Below, in pieces: positions 10,561-23,532 of a DNA stretch of 64,000 nucleotides. Every line of letters starts with the position of its first letter. Within the stretch, counting starts at the first letter, position 1. The notes beneath the pieces are model-generated. The model saw only the letters and a program-made list of their open reading frames with translations. It did not search any database and had not been told where the DNA came from. Origin of the DNA: Helicoverpa zea (Eukaryota; Arthropoda; Insecta; Lepidoptera; Noctuidae); assembly GCF_022581195.2 (NCBI RefSeq), contig NC_061473.1, positions 5,394,001 through 5,458,000 of the forward strand, in the 5' to 3' direction. Made by a program: the position numbers and the translations under genes.

Positions 10561-10948
10561 GTCAAAAATACAAAAATATATATACAAAGCATTTATGACT
10601 AGTAAAAATAAGCACATTGCTAAAACAGCTTTATCGGTACACGGTTCACGCCGGTCACGACATAGTTCGATACAGGTCTACGAGGGATCCCACAAAAACT
10701 CCATTCACAGCAATAATTATATCAAAAACAAACTCCGACCACTAAAAGTTGACGGACGCATCATATAAAATAGTCAAAAATATATCAGTACGTCACACAC
10801 GAAATGAATTTACTAATACGACAACTAGGACGGAGACTAGGCTTCGCTGGTGACCGGCCACGAATGCCACAATTCACAATTTGCCACTGCTGTTCAACTG
10901 TCAGTGGCGGGAGTGTACAGGGTAAGTACAAAGGGGTAGCTCGCGCCG

Positions 10949-13900
10949 CTACGTCTTCCTCATGATGGGGTGCAGGTCGCCGCCGCCGTGCGCCGACATC
11001 TTGACCTTGCCCGCCACGTGGTTCTTGATGCACGGGCCCGCGTCCTTCATGGACACGCCGCCGTCGTCCAAGTCTTCGTCCGACGAGAAGTCCGACACGC
11101 ACAGCGTCAGGTGCCGCTTCTTGGGCGGCACCACGTGCAGCGTCCATCGCATGGGGCCCTTGTGGTTGCCTTTCAGGTTTTCCCGAGCTTCGTAGTCCGT
11201 GTCTGAGGCCGCTCGCTGGGACTCACTTTTTAAACTGCGCAAGTTCTTACTCGGTCTATGGGTTTGCTCCTTTTTTTCCCCCCTCGGGGGGGTGTGGAAG
11301 TTTTTTAAATTCATTACACTGGACGTCTGCCCCTTAGAATTCAGGTCAGGAAAATTCTGTGAGTATATGACGACACTGTCTACCGGTTTCTCCTTATGAA
11401 ATTTTGCCGGCTGCTTGCTCTTTGTATCGCTCTCAGAAGGAGAGCTTGAAGCACGTTTCTCTGCAGAGTTGCCGCTGCTGCAGCTAGTATTACTGTTGCT
11501 TGTGCTATATTGCTCAACAGCTTGTTTTTCTAGTTCCCGAAACTTAGTGTCTATACTCTCATCTGAAGCTTTGTACTGCTCCAACGCTTCTTTCTCTAAT
11601 TCTTCAAATTTATGATCGACAGTCGGTGGGCGCACCCTTGACCCAGGGAGCACCATTTTTGGGTTCAGTTTCAGTAGGCCAGGTGTAACTAATTTCTGCG
11701 CCAGCCTGACGACCGGGGTGAGTCCAATAGGCGCCGGTGCGCTCATGCTGAGCACTGTGCTGTACAGTCGCTTCTTCCTCAGTCCGGTGTCCATGGCGGC
11801 CGCGCTAGTCGATGGCAGCTGGCCATCAGCCACGTTTTTGTCTTGGGTATTTGGACTTTCGGGCTTATCACCTTGTGTGGTCTGAGGTTCGGTGGTAGGA
11901 ACCGTTACTTGTTCGTTGGTACTGCTGGTCGTTTCCTTTTCCTCGGGTAATTCTTCCTTCTTGCCGTCTTCGGGGTCTGTCCGCGCGGGTGCCTTCTGTC
12001 CGGCAGGCCCGGGCGGCGCGTGGTGCACGTGCGTGAGGTGGAAGCGGTGGTCGAGGCGCGGCGACGGGTGGTCGCGCGGCCACCACACGCCGTAGCGGCG
12101 CTCGGGGCAGCGCGCCGGCCGCTGGCCCGTGGGCGCGTACCGGCTCACGTTGGTGCCGCGGTAGGGCGGACAGCGCGCCGCCGACGCGCGCATCACCGCC
12201 TGCACGCTCGCCGACAGCCGCCCCATGGCGCGCTGGCACTCCGTCAGCTGAGGAGGCCGCGGCGGATCGAACTGGAACTGAGACCACATACTCAACTATG
12301 AAACTGCTCAACAAATACTCGACTGGATCTTCGTTGTACGGTAAGCCTATCTGTGGTAATCAGTTATTAAAGTAAAGCTCACTTTGCAAGTCGGGTCGCA
12401 GAAGAGTTGTGCAGGCATGTCGAGGCAGTACGCCGGCGGCGGCGGGGCGAGTGCAGTCAGTCGCCGCGGCTGGCGACGCCTTGCCCGCATTTTCCGCGAC
12501 ACCGCCGGAGGGCTGGGCGCGCGGGGCGCGTGCGATGAATGTGCGGGGCCCCTGGGCGCCTGTGGCGGGGCCCATAGTGCCCGCACGCTGAGCACCCGCG
12601 CTGCCAGCGCCGCTTCTTCGCCTGCGGCTCGCGCCCCACTCGGGCCCCAGCGCTCGCTAGCTGCCGATCGGTGCCAATTAATTCCTCTGGTCGTAAGATT
12701 TAGATAAAACTTAATCTCAGTTTCCCCAAATAAACACTTACACTGTTGTTATGTAAGGTCATAAAAATGGGAATAGGGAATATAAAAATGGATTATACCT
12801 AAGTACAAGCTCAACATCATCACAACTGTGACGTTTTTGGTATCGTGTGATCGAGATCAATGAGTAGACCTACTTCAGAACTCGTATTCCCTTCGTTAAC
12901 TACTGGGGCATCAGTTACGTTTTTTTTTTCAAATGAAACCTGACTCAGACATTGATGTGAGAGAGAAAGAAAAAGATGGACGCACAAATCCTCGTCGGGC
13001 AGCATCCTGTACTGACGACGGCGGCGCGGAAACATACTGCGCTCTGCTGACTCGTCTACTAACTTGCGGAACCAGTACTCCACCTGTACACATACAGTAA
13101 GTTTTTTACTAGCTATTTCTAAATAAACAATAATGACCTAAAATTTAATTAAATAAGACGGTAACATAACAGTTTCAGGTTTGACCAATGGGCGATAAGT
13201 ATACGGCAATGTTTGGCTATCGTTTTTCGATCAATCTGACAACTCATGGTTGTAGAACAACGTTATCGTTCTTATGTTGAAAGGATGGTTAGGTGGTTGC
13301 TGAAGATGTCCTACAGCATTTTACGCTAGAAATTTTTAATCAAGGCCATCATCTTCCTTCCAAAGAATGTTACTTGTGAGATGACAGCAGACAGAAGAGT
13401 AAGGAAGAAGAATGTATGCTACGTCGATCCAAATAAAAACTGGGAAAAGGGCAAGAGGATGATGATGACCTTCTTCCTTCCTTCGTTCAAGAATTTTATC
13501 TTAGCTACAGGTTGAGAATTTTTGAGGTCAAACTATATTTTGAATTAATTGTGTGGTTACCTCAGGCAGCATCCAGCATTCCGTGAGGTCCGAGTTTTCG
13601 CAACCCTGTCCGTTATACCCTCGCAAGTTTGTTCTTTCATTCGTACTTGTATAACATTTCTCTCTTGAAATAGAAAACAGGTTTTGTGAAAATAGGGTTC
13701 AATTCAAATAAAAGATGACGTCTGGCCACTATTTGAAGTAAAGCTTTTCAAAAATTGGCTCTCAAACAGCGGAGACGGGGTGTGTAAAGGGGGCAGTGTT
13801 TTCACATTCTAAATAAGTTGTGAGAGGATGTGGCTACATTCTTTAGTCGTGACAAATCTAAGCTAGAAACGCAACATACTTTATGGAGTATACTGTGAAG

Positions 13901-14987
13901 TATGATAGTAACATTTATCTATCTCATCTGGAAAACGACAAAATTATAAATGAACAACCTGACTTCGTCGTAATAAAAATTTCCATAGAATTGTGCCAAT
14001 CTGGACTCTGGTATGACGTCTTTCACACTTCTTCTGCCACTACTGCTTCCATTTTCTTGGCTTTGGCTTGATATGGCACGTTTATTATCTACAATTGATC
14101 GCAGTCAGGATTGGTTGCTTTAAAATTAGAAGACCTACAGTCCGACAGTCTTAGGGCAAACCAGATCATATCACTACGCTGTTCCGGTAGTTCCACCGTG
14201 AAATTAGTAGAAACTCCTTGAAACAATTGACTGTCAGTGACCAGTAGGCATGTAGAAATTTGTCTCATTGAAAATATAGGACGAATCAGTACACTGTTGG
14301 TTGTGAAGACCTGCATGTGTTTTCAGAGGGCAGTTAGTATGTTTCTGAGAAATCATGGTCTTCTTGGCTAGACTCTTGCCCAAGTTTGAAGTTGGGTGAA
14401 GACCCAGTGTGCCTAAGAAGTCCTGAACTTTTACAATGATGTTTTTGTTCTAAATTCGACACTTAAGTGTCCACTATCCCTGGTTAAGGCGAAATATTAA
14501 AGGTTTTTAGACTACAGCAGTAATGGTTTCGTAACTACCTGAGCCATAAAGTTTTCGAAGTCTTCACAAAAGTGACCATCAAATACCAAAAATTTACAGA
14601 TTTTGCCTCTCACAGCAAGTAGCTACACTCAAAGGCATATCCCCATAATACATAGGTACAAATTCAAGTATTACCTGTTAATTCGCATTGATTATTTGAT
14701 TGCAAACTTTGTGATTCCAATGATGTGTCTTGTAGAACTTGAGACACGCGACAATGCTGTGCCCAGAGACGCTGAAAATCAAGAAATGATATACATTAAC
14801 ATGACTGTAAGGAAAATCTACTTCAGGCTACAAAAATATCTAAATGTCAAAAATTTCAGGAATTTTATCTAGGAGTTACCTGATTAGCTATAATGAATTC
14901 ATCGGGAGGTTCCGTAGCCCATGTGAGATCCGCACAAAGGGCGATATGTGCCCACGCAGACGAGTACCGATCCACTTCGAAGCTCAT
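10949..14987 (-). CDS. Unrecognised 836-residue protein, 8-exon model
   Basis: I do not recognise this gene. Exons on the minus strand are 14987-14880, 14771-14675, 14606-14539, 14310-14093, 13663-13561, 13083-12874, 12742-12383 and 12295-10949: 2511 nt. Donors include GTAACT, GTAATA, GTAGTT, GTAACC, GTAGGT and GTGAGC, and every phase joins. The start ATG directly follows an in-frame TGA. Residues 1-268 look globular, with several Trp and Cys (MSFEVDRYSSAWAHIALC, VFDGHFCEDFENFMAQ, DLTECWMLPEVEYWFRKL). Residues 269-388 come from a very GC-rich, Ala/Pro/Arg-rich exon that may be disordered. Exon 8 has a conserved-looking start (LTECQRAMGRLSASVQAV, RRYGVWWPRDHP), a Ser/Thr-rich linker, a duplicated motif at about 617-651 and a basic-acidic C terminus ending GGGDLHPIMRKT. 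There is no signal peptide or membrane span. A nuclear role is possible but unproven. The start of exon 7 and the end of exon 6 are the least certain joins. Confidence 0.62.
12383..12742 (-). other. GC-rich exon 7 of the unrecognised gene
   Basis: This stretch is far richer in G and C than any neighbour and is open in several frames on both strands. The frame chosen joins exon 6 and exon 8 in phase 0 and reads through KFYLNLTTRGINWHR before the Ala/Pro/Arg-rich part and ends AYCLDMPAQLFCDPTCK. The acceptor at 12,743 is weak, so the first third may be intron. Confidence 0.45.
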
Positions 14988-15489
14988 TCAATGTGACATT
15001 TCACACATACAATTAATTATCTTTAGAATAAGAAACGAACTAATATAATAGTCACTAAATTTTAAGAGAAAAATTAACGGTAAAACTGTTATTAAAAACG
15101 ACGACAATTTGAAAGACATTGGTGGTTAAATCTACAATAACAAAATTTTCCTCTTTTTTGATAGATACATGATATATTTTTTTCTTTTATTTTAAATCGC
15201 TTTTCGAATTTCGTACCAAATGAAATGAAAGAAATTGTCATCGCGATGGCTTGGCCGGAGGTTTGTAAGTAGTTTTTAGTTGTAGCTTTATGGTAGACGC
15301 TATTATGTAGGATTTATTTCTCCGTATAGCTCAAGAATGATGAAGAATACACCAGAAATGCTTTAATTATGTGGTCTTACTATTGCGAATCCATTTTATA
15401 TTGATTCCAACTTCAAACTTGGACTGAAAATAATTATTTAACTTTGTATTGTGGCAACATAGCATTGGTAAGCAGGCGTTTTTGTGTGC

Positions 15490-16040
15490 TTACAACATTG
15501 TGTTGGTCCCGCCCGCTGGCGCTCGCCCGTCACCCGTTCACCCGTTATGTCAGTTTGGCTTGCGCAGGCAGGTGGCGTTGTCGTGACGATCGTCCGCGCA
15601 AGCGCGCTCAGCTGAGGTGGCTGAATGGACATTGACAGATCAGTTAAATAATTATAATTTATTTTATAATACTAAAAAAATAAACCTAATCAATTAAACA
15701 AACTTGGGCTTTTATTAAAAAAAAGTGTTACAAAGATTTGGCATTGTCGAGTTTGTATTGTGAACAATCAAAGAAGAAGAGTTTTTATAAAAAATCGATG
15801 ATATTAAAACGAAAGATCGTATTTTCGTTGATATTTGTGTGTTAAACGACTTTAGTTTTGCAACAAGTGTGAGCCCCGCTAGTCGTGCTGAGAACGGGTT
15901 TCGGGACCGTTGGGTTTTTTGTTTATGTATATTTGTTTGTGGTATATATATTTTGCGAGTGAGTGTGGAGTGTCCGTTAGTGATGCTGCAATCGGGTGCA
16001 AGTGGTGACCGCTGAGCCGTCATCTCGCCAGCGTTGCTCG
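15490..16040 (+). promoter_or_regulatory. Possible CpG-rich promoter and non-coding first exon
   Basis: A CpG-rich block (15,490-15,620) precedes about 400 bp of leader-like sequence ending GCTCG followed by the consensus donor GTGAGT at 16,041. A TCAGTT initiator-like word lies at 15,637-15,642. No long reading frame is present, so if this is an exon it is 5' UTR. The gene body would lie beyond an intron of at least 48 kb. Spliced reads would decide this. Confidence 0.33.
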
Positions 16041-19000
16041 GTGAGTGATGTCCCTTTACTTGTCGATATTGCTATAACAGTGGTTATGCAAGTATTGTCA
16101 CTGGAAAGTGCGCCGTTTCGTACTTGTTCGGAGTTCAGTTGAGCAGCGTGAACTATCTACCTGCCATGTGGATGTACCTGTTACTTTGGCGCAAGTTACT
16201 GTCTTTTCTAACATACAAATGATATATCGATCACACTTTTTTCTTGTCTTCGCAATACTTATTATTCTGTAGAGTCGTACCCACACGCCTTTGAAACAAT
16301 TAATATATTGTTCTTATTGTTTTAATGACACCCAACAACCCAGTAGAGATACAAAAAAATCCTACCATTTTTTCTCGTTGATATGGTAACAAAGACAATT
16401 TCTAAAGTATGTAGTTGGAATGGTTCTATACAGTTTATTTATTTGTAGATATCTATCTATAACAGATATATATTTGCATAATAATGTTGTTTAGTTGTTG
16501 TATTCAAATTGTTATGAAATGCATCACAATAGATGATCGAACATGAATTATGCATCACTGTAATTATGTAGGTTAACATCACAGTTTATCAACTTGATTT
16601 ATTTGATAAGATACGCCTTAAAGAGGTTATTGTTTCATTGATATAAATATACTTACAATATATGAATGTATACAGCCATGTATTTATTTGTATGTGTATC
16701 TATTAACATTGTTTGGATCAAAAGGTATATTTTCAGCCTAATTGTATTCCAAAATTAGTCACTTTTTCACTAACAATAGCTTAAAGATTTGCTCGAGATT
16801 ACTAAAAAACGTCTCAAATAAACAATTTTGTGTAACATAACCACCTTTTAAAGCACTGCTATCAATTTATCCTTTTGCATGACCTTCCTTTTATCTTAAC
16901 TATCCTGGTTTTGGCTTCCAGTCTAACTAGATCCCGTTTTCTTTTGCATTGTCATTAATTTTTCTTTTGTTTGATCCAGGTTTGGTTGTGGGCTGCCTGA
17001 CTTGGCTTGAAATGGAGATATTTTCTTCACTTACCTGCATTTTAGCCCATTGCTTGTTTGGCTTGTATTTCATCTTAATGTACTGCTTAATTAATCATAG
17101 TTTGTAAAAAATCGGCATTTCTTCTCAGAGGTCTGTCAAGAGTAGCCACTGCAAGAAAGTTGTTGAAAATACATCGAACATTTTGTATAAACGTGATTAT
17201 GGAGTTAACAATAATAACATAAACTTAAATGACCACGAAGATCACACTTGCTTGTATGTATTTCAACAGTCTGATTTAAATTCTTATTAGAATCTTATAA
17301 CACTTTATTCTAAAGACTTAATAGGTTCTTACGCTATTTAAATCAGGTTGTTGTCTTAAAATGCAAGATGCACGCTATACTAAAACTGCCTAATTTTATT
17401 ATGTTGTGCATGTTATTCGACTAAATTGGTTTCATTAAACATTTTTTTGTGGCATTAAACTAACTAACATCGTAAAATATCCATTGTGTTTCCATATTCC
17501 AAAATTCCCGCACGCATTCTATGTTACCCATTTATCTATGTGTTTACTAAAAACTACTAATAATAACATTAATGACTGGAAAGTCGCAATTAATCAAAAT
17601 ATCATATACTAGAAAGGTACCTACGAATTATGTATCCTTGGCTTATAGTTTCTATCTAGAAACCTCCATATTGTCAGACAGGATTATGTGGTCTATACTG
17701 TCAACCTCTGATATGACGTAAGCAGCCTAAACATTACATTATGGTACATTATCCGTAGCGAGAGCCTTACTATCGCCGGGCCAGGCTGCCCTTGGCCCCA
17801 TTTCCCATTCTAAGTCTTCCCTAAGGACACCGCGATCCCTATATTTCGCCGAATGTAATGTAACTGAATTCTCAATGCGGCATCTTTTGGGAGCTCAAAT
17901 TTTTTGAGAAAATTTAACGGTTTCCAATGGGTCTTAAGTACTGAACCTAGTAATTATACCTACATACAGGTTTGTTTACCTATTGTTTGGTGACGGCTAA
18001 TAGATGTATGTAGGTATGTATTTTGTTACCATAGAATATATTACTGCCAAACTGATGCTAAATACGTTGTTTGTTCAATTAGCTTTTACAGAAAATTCAT
18101 TCAGTTTTTAATTTAATTCAACACGTACCATTCATGTAAAGAAATCACTATGATATCATAATGCAAGATGGCGTGTTTGGGTACAAGATAGTCAACTTGA
18201 CTGTTCAAGGTTTGATCCTAAAGACCCTTTTGTACCTATTTGTATTCTTATCTGTATCTCTGTATCATTTAAACCGCGTGTTCACAAACACTCATGACAC
18301 TCTCAATCTGGTTATATTTATTGCACTATTTACCTACCCTCGTTCAAACTCCCCGACTTTTTCATGCGGGCCTAAGCAAATACATTTCAATATAACATCC
18401 AAATATTTTTTTGTTACGTCTTTCTCATCTGCATGCAGTATACCGCCCGGCTGTGTGACCTTGGCCCATTTTGGGGAGCTATCCCTCTAGGATCTTTTCA
18501 AACGCCCTCTTAGTTAAATAAATTATTCTTCAGATGGGGGAGGGGGCTTGGGGCACGTGTATTTGTATTTTTGAGAGGGTGCTGTGTTTTGAGTAGATAA
18601 CATAACGTATTTTTCTTTATTGCCAGCATTTTATTTGAAGCCCTGATTAACATTGCATAAACTATACTGATTGCAAGCCATTTTTTAACTTACATAGCGT
18701 GAAGAATCGTAACATTTTGGATTCGTCTACTTTTATAACTGCCTTAAACAATGGGTCTAAAATAGACCCATTACATTGATCAATTACTTTCACTGTTCAT
18801 CTTTAGAGCCCCTAAAGTAACTAAACGATTAGATTTCACTGTTACAGAATGCGAAGACAGTTAATCCTTCTAATTACATGAAAATACAAAGCGCACAGCC
18901 TCGGTTTGTGAGTTACAGACTAATTAAATAGCCTATTAAAATCTTACGTAATGCCCAGCTTCATAAAAAAGCAGTATCGAACGAAACTGTTGATTTTATG

Positions 19001-19282
19001 GCGTACTCGTTCCATGGTTGATTTGCGTAGATACTGCTACTGTTTACAAGTGACCCAGTTAGGATAATTTTTCATTTTGATGTAAACCGCTGACTTTAGA
19101 TTATGAATTTTACGTAGTTTTATTAGAGTATAATATTGCTTAGCTGGGCTGGTTTTGCAATGTTCGGTTTTAGATCAGATGCAAAATAAATTGAGCTGCT
19201 TCACACGAAGCAAGGAGCGTGTATGTTGTAATTAGGTCCCCTGGAACGTATGGTTTAGTACCTAGTCATAAAATGATGGAAC
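16041..19282. other. No recognisable gene
   Basis: AT-rich sequence with only short ORFs. Two moderately GC-rich patches (17,755-17,850 and 18,430-18,500) share GCCC and TTGGCCC words and may be old repeat scraps. Nothing else is supported. Confidence 0.5.
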
Positions 19283-19295
19283 TGGATTAGATGCT
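19283..19295 (+). repeat. Target-site duplication, left (LINE)
   Basis: TGGATTAGATGCT, identical to 20,185-20,197. Confidence 0.85.
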
Positions 19296-20184
19296 GCTCA
19301 TGGCTCAAGGCTCAAGGCGTCGACCATCCACCTCATATTACGCTCGATGGAACTCCTCTAGAAATTGTTGATCACTTTTGCTATCTCGGATCTACTACAA
19401 CATCCAATCTTTGTAACAATAAGGAAATTGATACTCGCATTGGAAGAGCGGCTTCCAACTTTGGCAAACTCTCTACGCGTGTTTGGAGAAACAACAAGCT
19501 CACCATTACTACCAAGATCCTTGTATACAAAACCTGCGTACTCAACACGCTACTATACGGCTCGGAAACATGGACCACTTACTCCAAGCAAGAACGTCGC
19601 CTTAACGCTTTCCACATGCGCTGCTTGCGCGCGATACTCGGTGTCACTTGGAAGGACAGGGTACCTAACGAAGCTGTCCTAAGCAAGACCAACTGCAACA
19701 GCATCCTAGCAATTCTGAAACAGAGAAGACTTCGCTGGCTGGGACACGTTCATCGTATGGACACCGAAAGATTGCCACGTGAAGTCATGCTCGGGCAGAT
19801 TGCTGATGCAAAAAGACGAGTGGGTCGTCCAAACTTACGTTTCAAGGATTGTTGCAAACGTGACATGGACAGCTTCAACATCAACGCTAATTCTTGGGAA
19901 GCACGCGCCAATGAGAGGCTCTTATGGAGACGCGACCTGCGCACCGGAACTGCAATATATGACGAAGCCTGGCTCGACAACATTAAGCAGAAAAGGCTTC
20001 GCATTAAGAATGCTGCACCCATGGTCGACCCGCGCTTCACCTGCGACAAATGCGGCAAGAAGTGTCGTGCAGCTATTGGCTTATTTAGTCATAAAAGAAA
20101 GTGCTTGCGGCACTAATAACCGCATAGACAAGCACTGCCACAATCATCTGTCCGAGATGCTCTGTGGCCAATGATGAATGATGA
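19296..20184 (+). mobile_element. 5'-truncated LINE with 13-bp target-site duplication
   Basis: One open frame (about 19,302-20,116) encodes the C-terminal part of a non-LTR retrotransposon polymerase: FCYLGSTTT, LYGSETWTTYSKQERRL, RLRWLGHVHRMD, GRPNLRFKDCCKRDM, then a finger TCDKCGKKC...SHKRKC and stop. It ends in an ATGA-type simple tail. The duplication TGGATTAGATGCT occurs at 19,283-19,295 and 20,185-20,197, so the insertion limits are exact. The frame has no stop, so the insertion is fairly young, but endonuclease and most of the polymerase are missing and it cannot move itself. Confidence 0.9.
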
Positions 20185-20197
20185 TGGATTAGATGCT

Positions 20198-21080
20198 TGA
20201 CTAATCACAGACAGAAAACAAAACAGGAAAAAGCCGAAAGCAGAAGTAAGAAGGCATATTTTAATACAAAATGTATCATTAGATTTTTCTTGTCGCCTTA
20301 TCGATGTTGCCAAGATCCTTCGTGCAGTTATGAATGGCTATACGCTAGGTGATTAGCTTGCTAATTACTAGCATACTAAATGCATAGCTGAGCTTGTACT
20401 AACTACCCACACAACACACATACCCGATTAGTTACAATTGCAACACATTTTTCCCGCGTGAGTGAGTTTTTAAAGGTTAGGTGTGTTATCTAGGTGGATG
20501 ACGTTACATGACCCTAGTGCGGTCAGTATAGGTAGTAAGTTTTACAAGTACTAGACTTCCAGCCAGCGATTTCAACCGCATCCCATGGGGATAACTTAGG
20601 ACACCTCAATAAGCTATCTAAGCTAGGGCTATCTAACAATAGAATATGTCTGTAGCATCTAAGCGAGATGCTCATAAGCATACTACGCAGGATTCTAACT
20701 AAATAAAAATGCTTCATCAAGATTGTAAAAGTATTGTAATCTGTCAGTTTATTTTTTGAAGGAGAAAAATTAATAAAATATAAAACATAACACACACACA
20801 AAAAGTTCCGACTGTACAGGTTTTAGTCCGCCACATGTCAATAGAAGTAACTATATAACTACTTATTAAAAAACAAAAAACAATAGCCAGTTGTTCTAGG
20901 AAGCTACCTACTAAAAAACTAGTTATATCTACCGGTTATATCAAAACATGTATTATACCGTAGCGAATGCATTTTATACCATGCACATCCATGACCTTGA
21001 ATCTTGCGCATCGTACACAATCATTTATTTACAGTGTTAATGAAATACGATAATTTGACCTTCTCTCTGTGATATTGGTT
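20198..21080. other. No recognisable gene
   Basis: AT-rich spacer between the LINE and the next MITE; I see only short ORFs. Confidence 0.5.
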
Positions 21081-21083
21081 TTA

Positions 21084-21493
21084 GGCCGAAGTTCACCGAC
21101 AACATAAACGTCAGTATCAAAACTCGTCTCAAATCAATTTTAACTTAATTTAATTTTGTCCCTCAAATACATAATTGTTGTTTTCTAAAACACTTCAAAT
21201 TAATGAACACCAATTCGTCAGCCAACCAGCTCGTTTCAATATACTGCAGTGTCCAAGTGACAGTAGAACACTGGCTCCTAAGTTACAGGCATTCCTAGTT
21301 TAGGGGCCAGGGTCTCAACATTTTGTGCCTTCATTAAACTGTAAACCTGCTAGATATTAAGAATAAATTGTAAGGATTTGACAAAATGCTTTATTGATTA
21401 AAGCATTTTGTTATTATTTATTTAATTTATTAGCTTCATAAAACAACTGTTTACTTTGAAAACTGACGTTTATGTTGTCTGTGAACTTGGGCC
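21084..21493. mobile_element. MITE, possibly PIF/Harbinger type
   Basis: Imperfect terminal inverted repeats of about 32 bp (GGCCGAAGTTCACCGACAAC on the left, its near complement on the right at 21,462-21,493) are flanked by TTA on both sides (21,081-21,083 and 21,494-21,496). A 3-bp TTA duplication is the PIF/Harbinger hallmark. The 410-bp element has no coding capacity. Confidence 0.6.
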
Positions 21494-21496
21494 TTA

Positions 21497-23522
21497 AACG
21501 TTTTGTCATTCTTATGAACCGGTCTTAATGTTGATTCAATACTGATTACGTTACATTGATTACTCAATAAAGAAAATAAATTACGAAGAATGGCCGGATG
21601 TAATCTTAACAATGTGCACTTTTAAATAGATTGTGATAAAATACAATCAATAACATGCCATTCACTTAAAAATAAGTAAACTTATGAATGTTGAGACCTT
21701 TTTCTCATAGTAATAACTAATTCTAATTAGGCAAACGATATTGATAGATATAGATACGCTATGTTCAATCATAGATGCATCTGCATTGATTTTTACTTTT
21801 TTTATTTGAAAACATTGACAAGTAAGAAACTCTGGAATCAGGAATGCCACAGAACTTATGCACGAACCTAAAGTTCTGAAAAATATGGAAAATTCTTCTC
21901 CAACACAATAAAAATGGCGTGGAATAAGAACAAAATTTAAAATTGCCTCTCGCAACTGTATTCCGCATCTCAAAACTTGCAGTGCATTCAGTCGTTGAGA
22001 GTTTTTCAATACAACTTGTGCTGGCAACGAGGCACTGTAGAGCAGACAAGCAAACAGGGAGTCGCTCATTGTTTTTCAATGTTTATTTTACTTGGCTCCA
22101 CAGCACGGTGTTATGAACTCACAGGGTTATTTTACTCGTCTAATGCTCTTTAAGCTGTTAACGTAGTACTTATCATAAATTTATTAATAGTGAGTGCAGA
22201 TTATGGGTGTAAAGCTCGCCAGTTTAAGTGTTTTGAGATTTTATGTGCTGGTTTATTTTTAGAATTGATGTTGTCTCTTGTGGTTCTGTACCTAATGGCT
22301 TGTTTTTCTTAAACTCATCTACATCTTAAGATGTAGTGCAGATTCCATCTTTGAGTATATTTTTCGGTACATTGGTGACACTAAAAGTAAAATTAGGAAA
22401 AGAAAGATGATGAGGATGGTAACATTGGTCTCTATTACCCGTCATTTTTTATCGAGCACGACACAATACATAAGTCTTTCTGCAAGGTTATTACACAGTA
22501 CAATTTTCAATCAAGCTATTATCCATTCAAAATAACGATATCTAACTTGGCTGTAAGTCCCAATAAGCAACGTTACAAGTTACGGTAATAAGATACTCTA
22601 TTCAGTCTCCCACGCATTGCCCATCGTATTCCCATAACCTACTGATTCACAATGATGCTAATTTACAATAATAGTATTTGTTATTTACGATTTTAAGTCT
22701 TATTTCGATTGACATAAGGAACAGTTAGGTGTTAGATATCTGGCTATAGATTTTATCATTGTTTTATGACGTGGTCTTTTTACGTGAATTATAAATAGCT
22801 GAAAGTATGTTTTTTATTAACTACAAATATAACTTTTTTGGCTAGAATCTAAGGCAATTTGAGGACGGAAAATGAAGAACATTCATATTGTTCTATTAGG
22901 AACTGAATCGATTAAAAAGAACAGTTGGACTGATTAAAACTTTGTCTTCGAAGTTTATCTCGGTTCAGTCTAGCCTATCAATAATGTAGCAACTCTGTTT
23001 TGGTCTGAAAACTAAAAGGAAAAGTAACGGTTTCAGAGTTTTTGAAATTGGAAACTTAGCAAGCGTTTCGATCGGATAATTTTTAATTTAAAAAATACCA
23101 AAAGAAGAGTTATTTGCCAAATTGCAGATTACAAATCTATAATTTAATTCATAAAATGAAAATGGCTTGTTTGTTTGAACACGTGTTTCGATTTATGAAC
23201 ATAATATTTTATTAATGGAACGCGCAATTTGTATCTTCAAAAGTTGCCATTTACAAAATCCAAATATTCAATAAAAGAGTTCCTTGACTTCGTAATGTTG
23301 AGAAACTTTCCTGTTTTCTAGAATCAATTTCAATGGCACAGCTTGCAAAAATACGGTTTCTTGAAAGATAAAAACAATGATGCATACAAAAGCATTGAAA
23401 AACATCTGCTACATTGTATTCTGTCACTGGCTAGCGTGTGGGGACCAGCTATGTTATTATTGCCATGTGCAAAAATTACATGTGGTGCGGTAACCCAGAA
23501 TGACAGATGTTTTTTCATTTAA
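21497..23522. other. No recognisable gene
   Basis: AT-rich. Two overlapping minus-strand frames at 21,662-22,079 stay open for 104-135 codons, but neither resembles a known family and no splice or poly(A) context supports them. Confidence 0.45.
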
Positions 23523-23532
23523 GAAATTGGAT

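Noticed and set aside
11868..12314. 148-codon minus-strand frame and several long plus-strand frames over 11,900-12,700
   Set aside because: High GC content keeps several frames open; the frame that joins the neighbouring exons in phase is preferred.
13883..14071. Possible extra exon of the unrecognised gene (minus strand, Ser-rich SSQSQENGSSSG frame)
   Set aside because: Exon 4 joins exon 5 in phase without it, and no good donor follows the frame.
14603..14872. 89-codon plus-strand ORF
   Set aside because: It covers exons 2 and 3 of the unrecognised gene on the opposite strand.
21662..22079. 135-codon minus-strand ORF, briefly considered as a receptor fragment
   Set aside because: No family motif, an overlapping open frame and no splice or poly(A) support; likely chance.
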